Part shown: positions 50,765 through 59,053 of the stretch, one piece after another
Layout: each line of letters begins with the position of its first letter
How positions within the stretch are numbered: the first letter of the stretch is position 1
Source of the DNA: Brucella gallinifaecis
GTDB taxonomy: Bacteria > Pseudomonadota > Alphaproteobacteria > Rhizobiales > Rhizobiaceae
Assembly: GCF_006476605.1 (NCBI RefSeq)
Contig: NZ_ML636801.1
Span: 248,001 to 312,000, forward strand
Direction: 5' to 3'
Length of the DNA: 64,000 bases
Program-made: the position numbers and the translations under genes
The notes under the pieces: model-generated
What the model saw: only the letters and a program-made list of their open reading frames with translations
The model's database searches: none
What the model was told of the DNA's origin: nothing

Positions 50765-51211
50765 ATGGATAAGAAACCTTTCTGGCAAACAAAATCTCTT
50801 GAGGAACTGAACCGACAGGAGTGGGAAAGCCTGTGTGATGGCTGTGGTCAATGCTGCCTGCATAAATTGCTGGATGATGATACCGATGAAGTCTACTGGA
50901 CAACCGTTGCCTGTACGCTGTTGGATGCGCAGAGCTGCAAGTGCAGTGATTATCCGAACCGTGGCAAGACAGTGCCTGATTGTGTGTTTCTGACGCCTGA
51001 GATTGTGTATGAGGTCAACTGGTTGCCTGCAACCTGTGCTTACCGTCTGGTTGCAGAGGGTGCTGATCTTTATTGGTGGCATCCACTGGTGTCAGGTTCA
51101 CCGGATACGATCTATGAAGCGGGCGTCTCTGTTCGTGGCAAGGTAACAGCCTTTGATCATGAGCTGGTGGACGAAGAGGAATATCTCCAGCATATGGTTC
51201 CGCTGGTTTGA
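50765..51211 (+). CDS. YcgN/UPF0260 cysteine-cluster protein
   Basis: The 148-residue cytoplasmic protein has the Fe/Zn-type cysteine cluster [17 protein letters not shown] near residue 25, CKCSDYPNR, and CAYRL, with the conserved [17 protein letters not shown]. The family is universal in many Proteobacteria and is thought to bind a metal, but its function is unknown. Confidence 0.92.
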   Translation: MDKKPFWQTKSLEELNRQEWESLCDGCGQCCLHKLLDDDTDEVYWTTVACTLLDAQSCKCSDYPNRGKTVPDCVFLTPEIVYEVNWLPATCAYRLVAEGADLYWWHPLVSGSPDTIYEAGVSVRGKVTAFDHELVDEEEYLQHMVPLV

Positions 51212-51455
51212 AAGTTTTTTTAAGAGCATTAATTAAGTTTAATGTTCAGATTCCGGTGATCTTTTCATATTAATTTTTAAGTTAAATATTTGTTTTTATT
51301 GAATTTTATTCTGATTTGTCATGCATGCGATTTGTAATCTTTACCAAGCTGAATGCATTATGAATGCAAGCTTGTCTTTCTGTTCATCTTCCATGGATTA
51401 CTTGTTCTGTGTCTCGGGTGAAGAGCACCTGATAAAAGTTTGAAAGGGTTTGAAG

Positions 51456-51812
51456 ATGTCCGCAATTTCGTTCAAGTCGTTCGTTGTCACAGCTGCAATT
51501 GGTCTTGCTGCAGTCTTTACTGCCGGTGCATCTGCAAATGCAGCACCGTCTGCTGCCGCCCCTGCATTTAATGCATCGGCACATTCTTCTCTGATCCAGA
51601 TTGATCATCGCAGCAATCGCCATCACGGGCGCCCTGCTTATCGTGGTCCGGCCTGTTCAGTTGAAAACGCCAAGATGAAAGCACAGCGTATGGGCATTCG
51701 TAATGCACGTGTTGCATATCGCGGAAAATCAGTTCAGGTCCGTGGCTCGCGCCACGGTCGCCCGGCCAGTGCAGTATTTGCCAATACACGCGGATGCCCG
51801 ACCATCCGCTAA
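51456..51812 (+). CDS. Secreted basic protein, unknown
   Basis: The 118-residue product has a signal peptide (SFVVTAAIGLAAVFTAGASANA), an Ala-rich stretch and a basic mature domain with HHGRPAYRGPACSVENAKMK, VAYRGKSVQVRGSRHGRPA and a second Cys near the end (TRGCPTIR), so one disulphide is likely. Such small periplasmic basic proteins are common in Rhizobiales and have no assigned function. The AT-rich 240-base gap upstream fits a regulated promoter. Confidence 0.78.
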   Translation: MSAISFKSFVVTAAIGLAAVFTAGASANAAPSAAAPAFNASAHSSLIQIDHRSNRHHGRPAYRGPACSVENAKMKAQRMGIRNARVAYRGKSVQVRGSRHGRPASAVFANTRGCPTIR

Positions 51813-51827
51813 ATATATCCCGGCATA

Positions 51828-51860
51828 AAAAAGCCAGCCTGAAATTCAGGCTGGCTTTTT
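51828..51860. terminator. Bidirectional terminator before bp26
   Basis: A perfect 15-bp stem, AAAAAGCCAGCCTGA / TCAGGCTGGCTTTTT, with a 3-nt loop, between convergent genes. Confidence 0.94.
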
Positions 51861-51913
51861 GTTATCTTGGATCAAGAAAAGAAAAAGGGGCGAGCGAGCG
51901 CCCCTTTCTATCC

Positions 51914-52666
51914 TTATTCCTTGATTTCAAAGACGACATTAACCGAAACATTGTAGCTGTTTTCACCAGCGGCAACCGGAACAGAATCTTCCGGTGCTGC
52001 CGCTGCCATCATCTTGGCCTGACGTACGATTGGCACAGGCATATATCCACGATTTTGTTCACTGATCTCAATAACACGGCCCAGATCCACATCAGCTGCC
52101 TCAGCAAGGGTCTTTGCCTTGGCAATAGCGTCTGCGACAGCGCGTTTGCGTGCTTCATTTATTGTCGCTGCCGGATCGTCATTAACAAAGCTCAGATCGC
52201 CGCCCTGATTGACGCCGAGTGTTACGGATTCATCAAGAACATTGCCAACCTTGGCCAGATCACGCACGCGAACAGTGAGACTGTTGGAAACACTGTAGCC
52301 GCTGATTTTTGGTTCTTTCAGACCATTCTTGTCATCTGGATAGACATAACGCGGCTGAATATTGATGCCGCTTGTCTGTAAATCACGCTCTTCCACCCCA
52401 GCCTTTTTCATTGCCTCAAGCACTTTGGCCATTGCTTCATTATTGGCGGTCATGGCTTCGCGGGCAGTTTCTGCATCACGCAATACAGTGAGGTTGAGAA
52501 TCGCCATATCAGGCGCAGAGGTCATTTTGCCTTCGCCGGTAACGGTGATACGTGCGGGCTGTCTCGTCATCTGGTTCTCCTGTGCTTTGGACGGTAGCGT
52601 CAGTGCGCCTGCGAGCAGGAGTGCCGAAACTGAAGTGACAAGAAGGGAGGTCGCGCGTTTTTTCAT
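51914..52666 (-). CDS. bp26: BP26/Omp28 periplasmic SIMPL-domain immunogen
   Basis: The 250-residue product has a signal peptide to SKAQ and then the SIMPL (DUF541) domain. From memory it matches Brucella BP26 along its length, for example [12 protein letters not shown]-like and GVNQGGDL segments and the ending [15 protein letters not shown], with clear differences in the signal peptide and middle. BP26 forms a hollow channel-like 16-mer in the periplasm and is a major Brucella serodiagnostic antigen; its physiological role is unclear. Confidence 0.94.
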   Translation of the reverse strand: MKKRATSLLVTSVSALLLAGALTLPSKAQENQMTRQPARITVTGEGKMTSAPDMAILNLTVLRDAETAREAMTANNEAMAKVLEAMKKAGVEERDLQTSGINIQPRYVYPDDKNGLKEPKISGYSVSNSLTVRVRDLAKVGNVLDESVTLGVNQGGDLSFVNDDPAATINEARKRAVADAIAKAKTLAEAADVDLGRVIEISEQNRGYMPVPIVRQAKMMAAAAPEDSVPVAAGENSYNVSVNVVFEIKE

Positions 52667-52937
52667 GATATCTCCTGTAGAGAGTTTTGAGGCATATTGT
52701 GTAAAATAATCCTCTGATCTGCTGTTTTATTTGGTTGTTTATGTGCTGAATACCCTTTCAAGGGAAAGCATTATATTATTCGATTTGAAACCTTATTGAA
52801 TGGCAATTAACCGGGCTTGGTCGCATTAATTTTGTTTGAGCTGCATGAATGGCAATCGAATATGTGCGTATTAGGGCAACTTGTGTAATTGACAGCTTGT
52901 GTCTTTCGTTTCTTTAGGGTAGGTGCAGTGTTGCGTG
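52667..52937. other. AT-rich gap before the tRNA gene
   Basis: It should contain the bp26 promoter on the minus strand and the tRNA promoter on the plus strand. I see no other feature. Confidence 0.35.
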
Positions 52938-53014
52938 GGGCCTGTAGCTCAATTGGTTAGAGCCGGCGGCTCATAACCGCTTGGTTGGGGGTTCGAGTCC
53001 CTCCGGGCCCACCA
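52938..53014 (+). tRNA. tRNA with CAT anticodon, probably tRNA-Ile2 (lysidine type)
   Basis: The 77-nt gene folds as a full cloverleaf: acceptor GGGCCTG / CGGGCCC, D-arm GCTC..GAGC, anticodon arm GGCGG-CTCATAA-CCGCT, T-arm with GGTTCGAGTCC, and encoded ACCA. The anticodon is CAT. The C4-C5 acceptor pairs and the anticodon/variable-loop block (GGCGGCTCATAACCGCTTGG) resemble E. coli tRNA-Ile2, whose C34 is modified to lysidine by TilS, more than elongator tRNA-Met. The Ile2 assignment is inference. Confidence 0.93.
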
Positions 53015-53210
53015 TTTTATAAAAACAAGAAAATCAATGCGTTAAGACTGGCTAAAAAAGGTCAGTTAAAAGGTAGCCTTTGCGTTTTAACGAAGCGACG
53101 TGGCTTGCCTATCATGGCGATCTTCTTTGATCGCCATGTACCTAAGACTTTTGAAAGGCCGTCTTGAATCATGATTCAGCTGGTTTGGAAAACCACTTTG
53201 TCAGGCAATA

Positions 53211-53705
53211 CTAGCACCGATCGACGCGCTGAAGTGATGCGGATAAGCCCATGAGTGAAAATGTGTAGCGTGTCTGTGTGCCACGCTGTGATGTAGCTTG
53301 CACATTGACTGAACGACCTGAACGCATGGCTTGAATGATTTTTGCTTCATCGCCTTCATTTTGTGCCCATGCACGATTGCCTTCAGCAAAAAATGGAAAT
53401 TGAACGCCATCCACGATCACTTTTACTGTGCTTCCGGCTTTCATATCGTAGCCCATCACCAGTTGAGGGCTGTAATGTGATCCAGACTTGGTAATAAGTA
53501 TAAAATTATTGCCATGCCGAACACCTGCCGGAAGAAAACTTGACGGTACAGTGAGTGCATAGCACTTATTCCCGGGTAACTGAGTGTTCTGATAAACGCC
53601 CCAATCCCTGAATTCGCCAATACGGCTTGTTTTAGCCGAAGCTGCGAGAGAACTCGCCACCAACCCTGCAAGCGCCAACGCAACAGCGGTTGTTTTTATA
53701 ATCAT
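53211..53705 (-). CDS. IalB-family (invasion-associated locus B) periplasmic protein
   Basis: The 164-residue product has a signal peptide ending near ASSLAASA and an IalB domain: FRDWGVYQNTQLPGNKCYAL, YSPQLVMGYDMKAGSTVKV and a C-terminal Cys pairing with the one in NKCYAL. IalB was described in Bartonella as promoting erythrocyte entry; family members in other Alphaproteobacteria are periplasmic proteins of unknown role. ATG at 53705 removes an unneeded seven-residue extension. Confidence 0.87.
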   Translation of the reverse strand: MIIKTTAVALALAGLVASSLAASAKTSRIGEFRDWGVYQNTQLPGNKCYALTVPSSFLPAGVRHGNNFILITKSGSHYSPQLVMGYDMKAGSTVKVIVDGVQFPFFAEGNRAWAQNEGDEAKIIQAMRSGRSVNVQATSQRGTQTRYTFSLMGLSASLQRVDRC

Positions 53706-53858
53706 TGCCTCGATCTCCATATTCATTCAATCACGAAGCTTAAAAAATTGTTTCAATACGTTACGATTTTCTTAACAAAACCCTAAAAATTTGTTGAATG
53801 AGAGGAATGGGCCGTTTCATCGGATAAAACAGCCATTATCCATTCCTCATAGGCTGGA

Positions 53859-54035
53859 TTAATTCTTATGTGTTTCGGCTGGGGTTTGTTGCAGCGATAA
53901 AGCGTCGTCTTGCGATCTGCTTGTTTCGTTTTTCTTCTTTTTGTCTTGATCATAATGCCACTTAATGGCGAAGAACATACAAATGCCCAATACAATAACC
54001 TTGAATGCCATCAAGACTATAGGAATCCATTCCAT
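53859..54035 (-). CDS. Small single-span membrane protein (58 aa)
   Basis: A 58-codon frame starts with ATG preceded by AAGGA, and encodes one N-terminal transmembrane helix (IPIVLMAFKVIVLGICMFFA) followed by a short basic patch (DQDKKKKNET) and a polar Gln/Thr tail. The positive-inside pattern suggests a cytoplasmic tail. Another frame covers the same DNA but has no such organisation. Function unknown. Confidence 0.65.
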   Translation of the reverse strand: MEWIPIVLMAFKVIVLGICMFFAIKWHYDQDKKKKNETSRSQDDALSLQQTPAETHKN

Positions 54036-54394
54036 TTTTTGAATATTCCTTACTGCTCTTTATGGCGCAGAGCATTAGCACAATATAATTGATTCAACAG
54101 ATCACTTTTTGCCTATCACGGTGTTAAATATTTTTCACAGGTGAGGGATCAGAACTGGCCTCATCTAACGATTAAAAATCGTCTTATAGCGAAGGGCCTT
54201 ATAATCGACATTTCATTTCCGGTCTTAAATTCAATTTAAGGTAACGCTGTTATTGATGGGCTGACTTGCAAAACTTGCACGAGAGCGCGTTGCGATCTGA
54301 TTGAATCAGATTGGCGCTCTGAATATTTGTTGTAACGCGCATCTTTGTCCGAAAACCATTTCACAGTTTTCGGGATGCGCTCTAGAGGGTAGAA
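54036..54394. other. Intergenic region with palindromic repeat
   Basis: About 360 bases between the small membrane protein and the channel gene, containing repeat copy 5 at its right end. No gene seen. Confidence 0.4.
54282..54383. repeat. Modular palindromic repeat, copy 5 (modules B+A)
   Basis: Module B (AGAGCGCGTTGCGATCTGAT to CAGATTGGCGCTCT, 54282-54320) precedes module A in the same orientation as copy 2 (ACGCGCATCTTTGTCCGAAA to TTTTCGGGATGCGCTCT, to 54383). The order is reversed compared with copies 1 and 4. Its right edge (TCTAGAGGG) contributes the ribosome binding site of the next gene. Confidence 0.8.
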
Positions 54395-54835
54395 ATGATT
54401 TTAGATTTCACAATCGGTTCAGCGGTCGGGATGACAGTGATGTTCGTTCACTTGTTGGCCACACTCACTGTCTATTCACTGGTTCATCTAATCAGCCATA
54501 AAATTGATGAGAACAGGGTACTGTTTCTCACTCTGTCATTGATCACATTATACTTGATTTTGTTTCTTTGCTTATGTTGCAGCGTGCTGATCTGGGCAAC
54601 CACCTATTATCATTTGGGTTTAACCGATAATTTCGGAGACGCTTTTTACTCGGCCATGCTCAGTTATACGACATTGGGTACAGGCGATCTTACTCAAGTC
54701 GCAAAAACACGATTGTTTGGCCCGATCACAGGTGCAAGCGGCATCATCATGTTTGGCTGGTCGGCTGCATTGCTGGTTTATATCATTCAGCTGCATCTGC
54801 CTGTTATTCTAAAAAAGAAATGGGAAAAAAACTAA
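54395..54835 (+). CDS. Two-pore-domain-like ion channel family protein
   Basis: The 146-residue inner-membrane protein has three to four hydrophobic segments and a pore-helix and filter region FGDAFYSAMLSYTTLGTGDLT, where the usual TVGYGD reads TLGTGD. It matches the ion-channel family seen as small stand-alone proteins in Proteobacteria. Potassium selectivity is doubtful because the filter lacks Tyr. Its ribosome binding site AGAGGG abuts a palindromic repeat. Confidence 0.82.
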   Translation: MILDFTIGSAVGMTVMFVHLLATLTVYSLVHLISHKIDENRVLFLTLSLITLYLILFLCLCCSVLIWATTYYHLGLTDNFGDAFYSAMLSYTTLGTGDLTQVAKTRLFGPITGASGIIMFGWSAALLVYIIQLHLPVILKKKWEKN

Positions 54836-54872
54836 AAACAAAGACTTCAGTATAGTAAGGCTTATATATAAC

Positions 54873-54909
54873 AAGGCTGGTTCATCTGTTCAGATGTTCC
54901 GGCCTTTTT
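54873..54909 (+). terminator. Terminator of the channel gene
   Basis: AAGGCTGGTTCATCTG pairs with CAGATGTTCCGGCCTT with few mismatches, followed by TTTGTT. Confidence 0.85.
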
Positions 54910-54947
54910 GTTATTCCTGTCAAGTTCACAGGTCCTGACCTCAGGAA

Positions 54948-54979
54948 AATGAAGCCCTGCAATCATGCAGGGCTTCATT
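54948..54979 (-). terminator. Perfect 14-bp hairpin after the first amide hydrolase gene
   Basis: AATGAAGCCCTGCA / TGCAGGGCTTCATT with a 4-nt loop. On the minus strand it ends CATTTTCC, so it probably terminates the hydrolase transcript. Confidence 0.8.
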
Positions 54980-55050
54980 GATCATTATCATGGATAGTTC
55001 AGAAAACAGTATGATCTGATAAAATCAGAATAATATATTCAGAGCATATT

Positions 55051-56118
55051 TTAAATTCCAAGGAATTTGAACGGTTTTGCGTCCTTGAAGTTTTCGTTCA
55101 CCACACCGGAGAAAATATTGCGCTGATCAGGGCCAAGATCGAGTTTCTGAACTTTGCCCTTGTCAGCTGAAAAGTCGATCGTGTTAAGATCAACCCAGAA
55201 GATATTGGGTGTCAGTGCCGATTCAAAGAAATAGAGCTTACGTTTCTGATCTGAAACCGTGCGCCAGCGTGTAGATGAAATGTTCGGCTGGTCTGGCGTT
55301 GTGAGGCCATATGGTACGGAAACATTGCGGATTACACTGAAAACACTGGCGATGGATTCGACCGGGTCTTCAACTTTTGGCACGGCATTGATGTAGAAGG
55401 CTGCGCGTGTGAAGCGGTCTGATGCACGGTTCGTACCGGGCAGCATGACGGTCCCACCGATCTGTGTCCAATATGAGTGAAGAGCCAATTGTTGCTCAAA
55501 AGTAGGGGAGTTGGTCAGAACCTGATAAGTAGGGCTGTGATGGATGACCTGCTTACCGTCGATATATTCTACAATTGCGCTATCCCCGGATGCATCAGAA
55601 ATTGCGAGATGAAGAGTTGCCAGTCTGTTTTCGCCCGGTACGTAATCGGTGACGATTGTGAATGGATTAGTGCTCAGTTCCTTGACGGCTTCATCCACCG
55701 TTGCGAAATTATCGAGGATATATTGGGCCCATGCTGCAATAGAAAGCCCAGGGCCGGTCCCGTCATATTTAGGATATTCAGATTCTACGAGCCATAGAAC
55801 ATTGGCAACAAGGCCTTTTTCATTCATGCCATCAGTGGTTGAAATGTCATAGCCTGAAGAAATGACGCTGCCATATTTTGATGTCCATTTGATGGAATTT
55901 GGGCCTGCTTCGCCGCTGCGATCCATGCCGCGCGGAAAAATCCACAAATTGGTTCCGACATCCACCTTCCAGTCCATGGAACGGGCTGTAATTACCTGAT
56001 TGTCGGCACCCAGATAAACCGCACGGGTGCATGCTTCTGCAACCGGCGCGGTAAGCATGCTGAACGCAACCAGTGCGCTTGTACATGCTGCGGCAAAGGA
56101 CTTCTTCAGAATAGCCAT
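55051..56118 (-). CDS. Linear amide C-N hydrolase (choloylglycine hydrolase family), copy 1
   Basis: The 355-residue Ntn-hydrolase has a signal peptide ending VAEA just before the nucleophile Cys30 (ACTRAVYLG), the conserved Arg/Asp of ITARSMDW, the DGMNEKGLVANVLWL motif and NSPTFEQQL with a catalytic Asn. The family includes bile-salt hydrolases and penicillin V acylases; Brucella Cgh confers bile resistance. The natural substrate here is unknown. ATG at 56118 has GAGGA seven bases upstream. A second homologue lies at 59 kb. Confidence 0.9.
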   Translation of the reverse strand: MAILKKSFAAACTSALVAFSMLTAPVAEACTRAVYLGADNQVITARSMDWKVDVGTNLWIFPRGMDRSGEAGPNSIKWTSKYGSVISSGYDISTTDGMNEKGLVANVLWLVESEYPKYDGTGPGLSIAAWAQYILDNFATVDEAVKELSTNPFTIVTDYVPGENRLATLHLAISDASGDSAIVEYIDGKQVIHHSPTYQVLTNSPTFEQQLALHSYWTQIGGTVMLPGTNRASDRFTRAAFYINAVPKVEDPVESIASVFSVIRNVSVPYGLTTPDQPNISSTRWRTVSDQKRKLYFFESALTPNIFWVDLNTIDFSADKGKVQKLDLGPDQRNIFSGVVNENFKDAKPFKFLGI

Positions 56119-56213
56119 AGGTAATCCTCGTCGTTGAATAAGTTGCATATTACGCATCATGGAGCTTTTTATAAAAGCTGTTTGTGATATTTGGGTAAAT
56201 AGCCGGGCTTAAC

Positions 56214-56807
56214 TTATCTTTTACCGCCATATCCCCGGCGTTTCCATTCAGATAAAAGCATGATGTCGGGGAGCCCTCCACCTGCTTCATACCATGAATC
56301 AACCGCCCATTTTTCATTGTAGCTATCAAGTATGACGGCGGTCCAATGCGGATAACGCCCATCAAAGAAATTTCCTCGTGTCGTTTTCCGGCCTGGCTGG
56401 TGGTGTTTCAGCCAGCCACGCGAATAAATATAGCGAATGAAATTGTCCGTATTGGTAGATTCGTCCACGCAATCCATTTGCCCCTTGATACGGGCTTTCC
56501 CAAATTGCATCCTTGGCTTGTCACGGATGCCAATTGCCGCTGTGCTGCGCTCTTCGAACAGGGCAATCGAACTGCGCAGAGCTTTTCTTTCTGCATCTGG
56601 AGATTGAGCACTCTGAAACAGTTTCTGAATGCGACGCAAATCTTGTGCTGACAGGTTTACTTTAGTGTTGTAGTAACAATCATAGCCATGACAGACGCGA
56701 AATGTGGCAGCGGTGGCCTGTTCAGGTGTGACAACAAATATAGCAGAAGTTACTGCTATAGCAATAATTGCGATAATATTATTTACTATTGGTCTATTCT
56801 TTATCAT
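56214..56807 (-). CDS. Secreted protein with Cys/His/Asp transglutaminase-like pattern, unknown
   Basis: The 197-residue product has a signal peptide ending near EQATA, a disulphide-like pair in FRVCHGYDCYY, a helical segment with AERKALRSSIALFEERS, and three conserved-looking blocks in order: QMDCVDESTNTDNFIRYI, GRYPHWTAVILDSYN and KWAVDSWYEAGGGLPDI. The Cys-His-Asp order matches papain/transglutaminase-like enzymes, but no family is certain. Its ATG overlaps the stop of the upstream DUF4239 gene (ATGA), so the two are translationally coupled. Confidence 0.75.
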   Translation of the reverse strand: MIKNRPIVNNIIAIIAIAVTSAIFVVTPEQATAATFRVCHGYDCYYNTKVNLSAQDLRRIQKLFQSAQSPDAERKALRSSIALFEERSTAAIGIRDKPRMQFGKARIKGQMDCVDESTNTDNFIRYIYSRGWLKHHQPGRKTTRGNFFDGRYPHWTAVILDSYNEKWAVDSWYEAGGGLPDIMLLSEWKRRGYGGKR

Positions 56808-57568
56808 GTGGGATTATTATTTGTGAACAGGTGTGACGGTTCTATGCGTTCAAGCCCTTGATATGGATTGGCATGTATTGCCAGAATCCATAGGCAAAAG
56901 GCGGCTGTTGTCGCATATATGATAAGAGCTTTTATGCCTGCTACCACGCGGTCCGCATGGGTGGTTGCAATGGTGATCGCTGTCAAAACCGTCAGGAAAA
57001 GAAGCAAGCACCATTTATATGTGTCGATAGAAGCGGAACCCACCGAAAGGCGGCTGTTTCGAGCGTCTTGCAATTCATCGAAATCATGAACGAGCTGAGA
57101 AATGATCGGCGCTGGAATATCTGTTCTTGCGAGATCGACGATTTGTCTGCGGATCTTTTGTAATACGGTTTCAACTGTCGGCGAGGGGGCAATATTGTTG
57201 TGCTTTAGCCATTCATCATTGATTACTGCTTCGCGATATTCAATCAGCGTGTTGCGCAATTCTGGCAGGTCCAGAATTTTTGGGCTGGCCGCTCCAATCA
57301 GACGATAAATAGATGATCGTTCTTGAGTGGTTGCCTGATCTGCCTTGGAGTTTTCAGACCAGATATCAGCAGCCACAAAGCCCAGAGACAAGGCCCATGC
57401 GGTTGCTATTGTGCTGATGAATGTTCCAATGGGGATGGAGAGAATGTCATTCTTTGCATGTTTGGAAAGAAGGTACAGCGCTAAACGCCCGATGAAGTAA
57501 ATACCGAAGCCAAGTAAAGAAAATACAATGAATGAACTATAGACTGGCAGTTCAAAAATCAGCCTCAT
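56804..57568 (-). CDS. DUF4239/bestrophin-like membrane protein
   Basis: The 254-residue inner-membrane protein has two N-terminal hydrophobic segments (FIVFSLLGFGIYFIGRLAL and FISTIATAWALSLGFVAADI), a helical soluble part with STTQERSSIYRL-like residues (TTQERSSIYRLIGAASPK), and two C-terminal membrane segments. This is the DUF4239 layout. Function is unknown; related proteins have been likened to bestrophin channels. It is the first gene of a two-gene operon with the secreted Cys/His/Asp protein. Confidence 0.82.
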   Translation of the reverse strand: MRLIFELPVYSSFIVFSLLGFGIYFIGRLALYLLSKHAKNDILSIPIGTFISTIATAWALSLGFVAADIWSENSKADQATTQERSSIYRLIGAASPKILDLPELRNTLIEYREAVINDEWLKHNNIAPSPTVETVLQKIRRQIVDLARTDIPAPIISQLVHDFDELQDARNSRLSVGSASIDTYKWCLLLFLTVLTAITIATTHADRVVAGIKALIIYATTAAFCLWILAIHANPYQGLERIEPSHLFTNNNPT

Positions 57569-57900
57569 GCTTACCTCGTGGCTTATAGCATAATTGGACC
57601 TTCTTCAACGAGGATCGATAAGATTATGCTTCAAATACAAAGACTTTAGAGCGCCGATCTGATTCAATCAGATCGAAATGCGCTCTAGAAAATTTCTGGG
57701 TTGAACTGAATCATCAGAAACTCTCTATTTATTTGTTTTTACTAACGTTTCTTTCCAAAGACTATGCCTTGTCATGAAACGGCATAGCCGCATCACTATC
57801 ACCGGCGAGGTTAGAAGTCCAAATGCCTCAAATGTAAATTGTATGCTTTTGTTATAAATAAAGCGTTTGCACGCAATTCAACATAGAACTGCAATAAAAA
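57569..57900. other. Intergenic region with palindromic repeat and terminator
   Basis: It contains repeat copy 6 next to the start of the DUF4239 gene, so the repeat lies in its promoter or leader, and ends with the terminator of the outer-membrane protein gene. Confidence 0.45.
57587..57686. repeat. Modular palindromic repeat, copy 6 (modules C+B)
   Basis: Module C in inverse orientation to copy 3 (AGCATAATTGGACCTTCTTC to GATAAGATTATGCT, 57587-57630) followed by module B (AGAGCGCCGATCTGATTCAA to CAGATCGAAATGCGCTCT, 57648-57686). Confidence 0.8.
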
Positions 57901-57922
57901 ACCGCCCGACATGGCGGGCGGT
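57901..57922 (-). terminator. Terminator of the outer-membrane protein gene
   Basis: ACCGCCCG / CGGGCGGT stem with a 6-nt loop, followed on the minus strand by a T-run, 23 bases after the stop. Confidence 0.93.
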
Positions 57923-57944
57923 TGATATTGTTGCGGCGTATTTT

Positions 57945-58754
57945 TTAAAAAATGATCGACACGCCGATGACCGGACCATGCTGGGTCACGTCGTATTTAA
58001 ACTTTTCTCGGCCTTCATTATCATTGAAGTCCTGATAGAGTACGCGATATCCTACACGCCAGATCGTTGGAAGGTCGAATGTCTTGGTGCGATAGCCAAG
58101 ATAAGCCTGACCATTCGCGCTCAGCTTTGTTCCAGCGCCAAAGCCGCCAATGTCAGCCTCGGCGGACAGGTTCCAGCGGTCGCTGATATCATAGAGTATG
58201 CGGGTTCCCACAAATGGATCAGTCCATTGTGTCTTTCGCGTTTCGCTAAACGGGCCAACATTAAGCTGCGCCTTGAGCTGTGTCCAACGGATGCCCACTG
58301 TTGGTTCAATAGCGAAAACCCGTTGTTTTCCGAAATAGGTCAGGCCTTCAAGTTCCTGCTCATAGGCGCGGTAGAAAACACCGCCTGCAAGCGTTGTCGA
58401 AATAATGTCCAGATCAAGGCGCTCGTGAAGTACGTCCTCTTCTTGACTGGTCTTGGTATATTGCCCGTCAAAATAAATGCCAAATTTTCCATTGGTTATT
58501 TCGATATTGCCCATGGCGCTCATGTCGAGATTACTGAAAATCTCTTTGAAAGGCACGTCAACCTTGGTTGACAGGCCAAACAATCCGGCATTGCCATTCA
58601 GGGATGCGCCCCAGACATAGGGACTGAAGATCACGCGCCAGCGCTGCTGGTCCTGAAATTCGGTTTGATTTGGTGAAGGCGCAATGATGTCCGCAGCATT
58701 AGCATAGGTTGCTGACATTAACATGATAACACTTGCTAAAGTAATCTTACGCAT
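57945..58754 (-). CDS. Outer-membrane beta-barrel protein, unknown
   Basis: The 269-residue product has a signal peptide ending near ATYANA, then alternating polar/aromatic strands typical of a barrel (FSPYVWGASLNGNAG, FGIYFDGQYTKTSQE, FVGTRILYDISDRWNLSAE, YQDFNDNEGREKFKYDVTQH) and a C-terminal strand ending in Phe (GVSIIF), the signal for BAM assembly. It resembles the Omp25/31-like small barrels only loosely; no specific function recognised. Start ATG at 58754 matches the signal peptide; a frame to 58808 adds 18 residues. Confidence 0.85.
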   Translation of the reverse strand: MRKITLASVIMLMSATYANAADIIAPSPNQTEFQDQQRWRVIFSPYVWGASLNGNAGLFGLSTKVDVPFKEIFSNLDMSAMGNIEITNGKFGIYFDGQYTKTSQEEDVLHERLDLDIISTTLAGGVFYRAYEQELEGLTYFGKQRVFAIEPTVGIRWTQLKAQLNVGPFSETRKTQWTDPFVGTRILYDISDRWNLSAEADIGGFGAGTKLSANGQAYLGYRTKTFDLPTIWRVGYRVLYQDFNDNEGREKFKYDVTQHGPVIGVSIIF

Positions 58755-59053
58755 ATTAGTGCCTGTAAAATGATTTCTACCATCGCGCGAATTCAGCTTC
58801 ATAACCAAAATCCCCTAAGAGTGTAACTTAGAATAACCTAAAGTATAATCTGAAACTTCCATTTACATCAATATGTTAATCATACTGAAAAATAAACTAA
58901 CATTTTTTAATATTAAGAAGATTTACTCTGTTGACATTTTGCAAGACGGTTCATCTTATTTGCTGATAGTTGTGGTTTGTGAAAGTGCACTCATATTCCG
59001 ATCTGTTTTCAAATCTATCTATTCAGCCATTTATTTACGTAGTGAGGCTTATC

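Noticed and set aside
53783-53995. 70-codon minus-strand frame next to ialB
   Set aside because: It overlaps the better 58-codon membrane-protein frame, which has a ribosome binding site and a clear transmembrane helix.
57867-58571. Plus-strand frame (234 codons) opposite the outer-membrane protein gene
   Set aside because: The minus-strand frame has a signal peptide, barrel strands and a terminal Phe, and is followed by a terminator; the plus-strand product has no such organisation.
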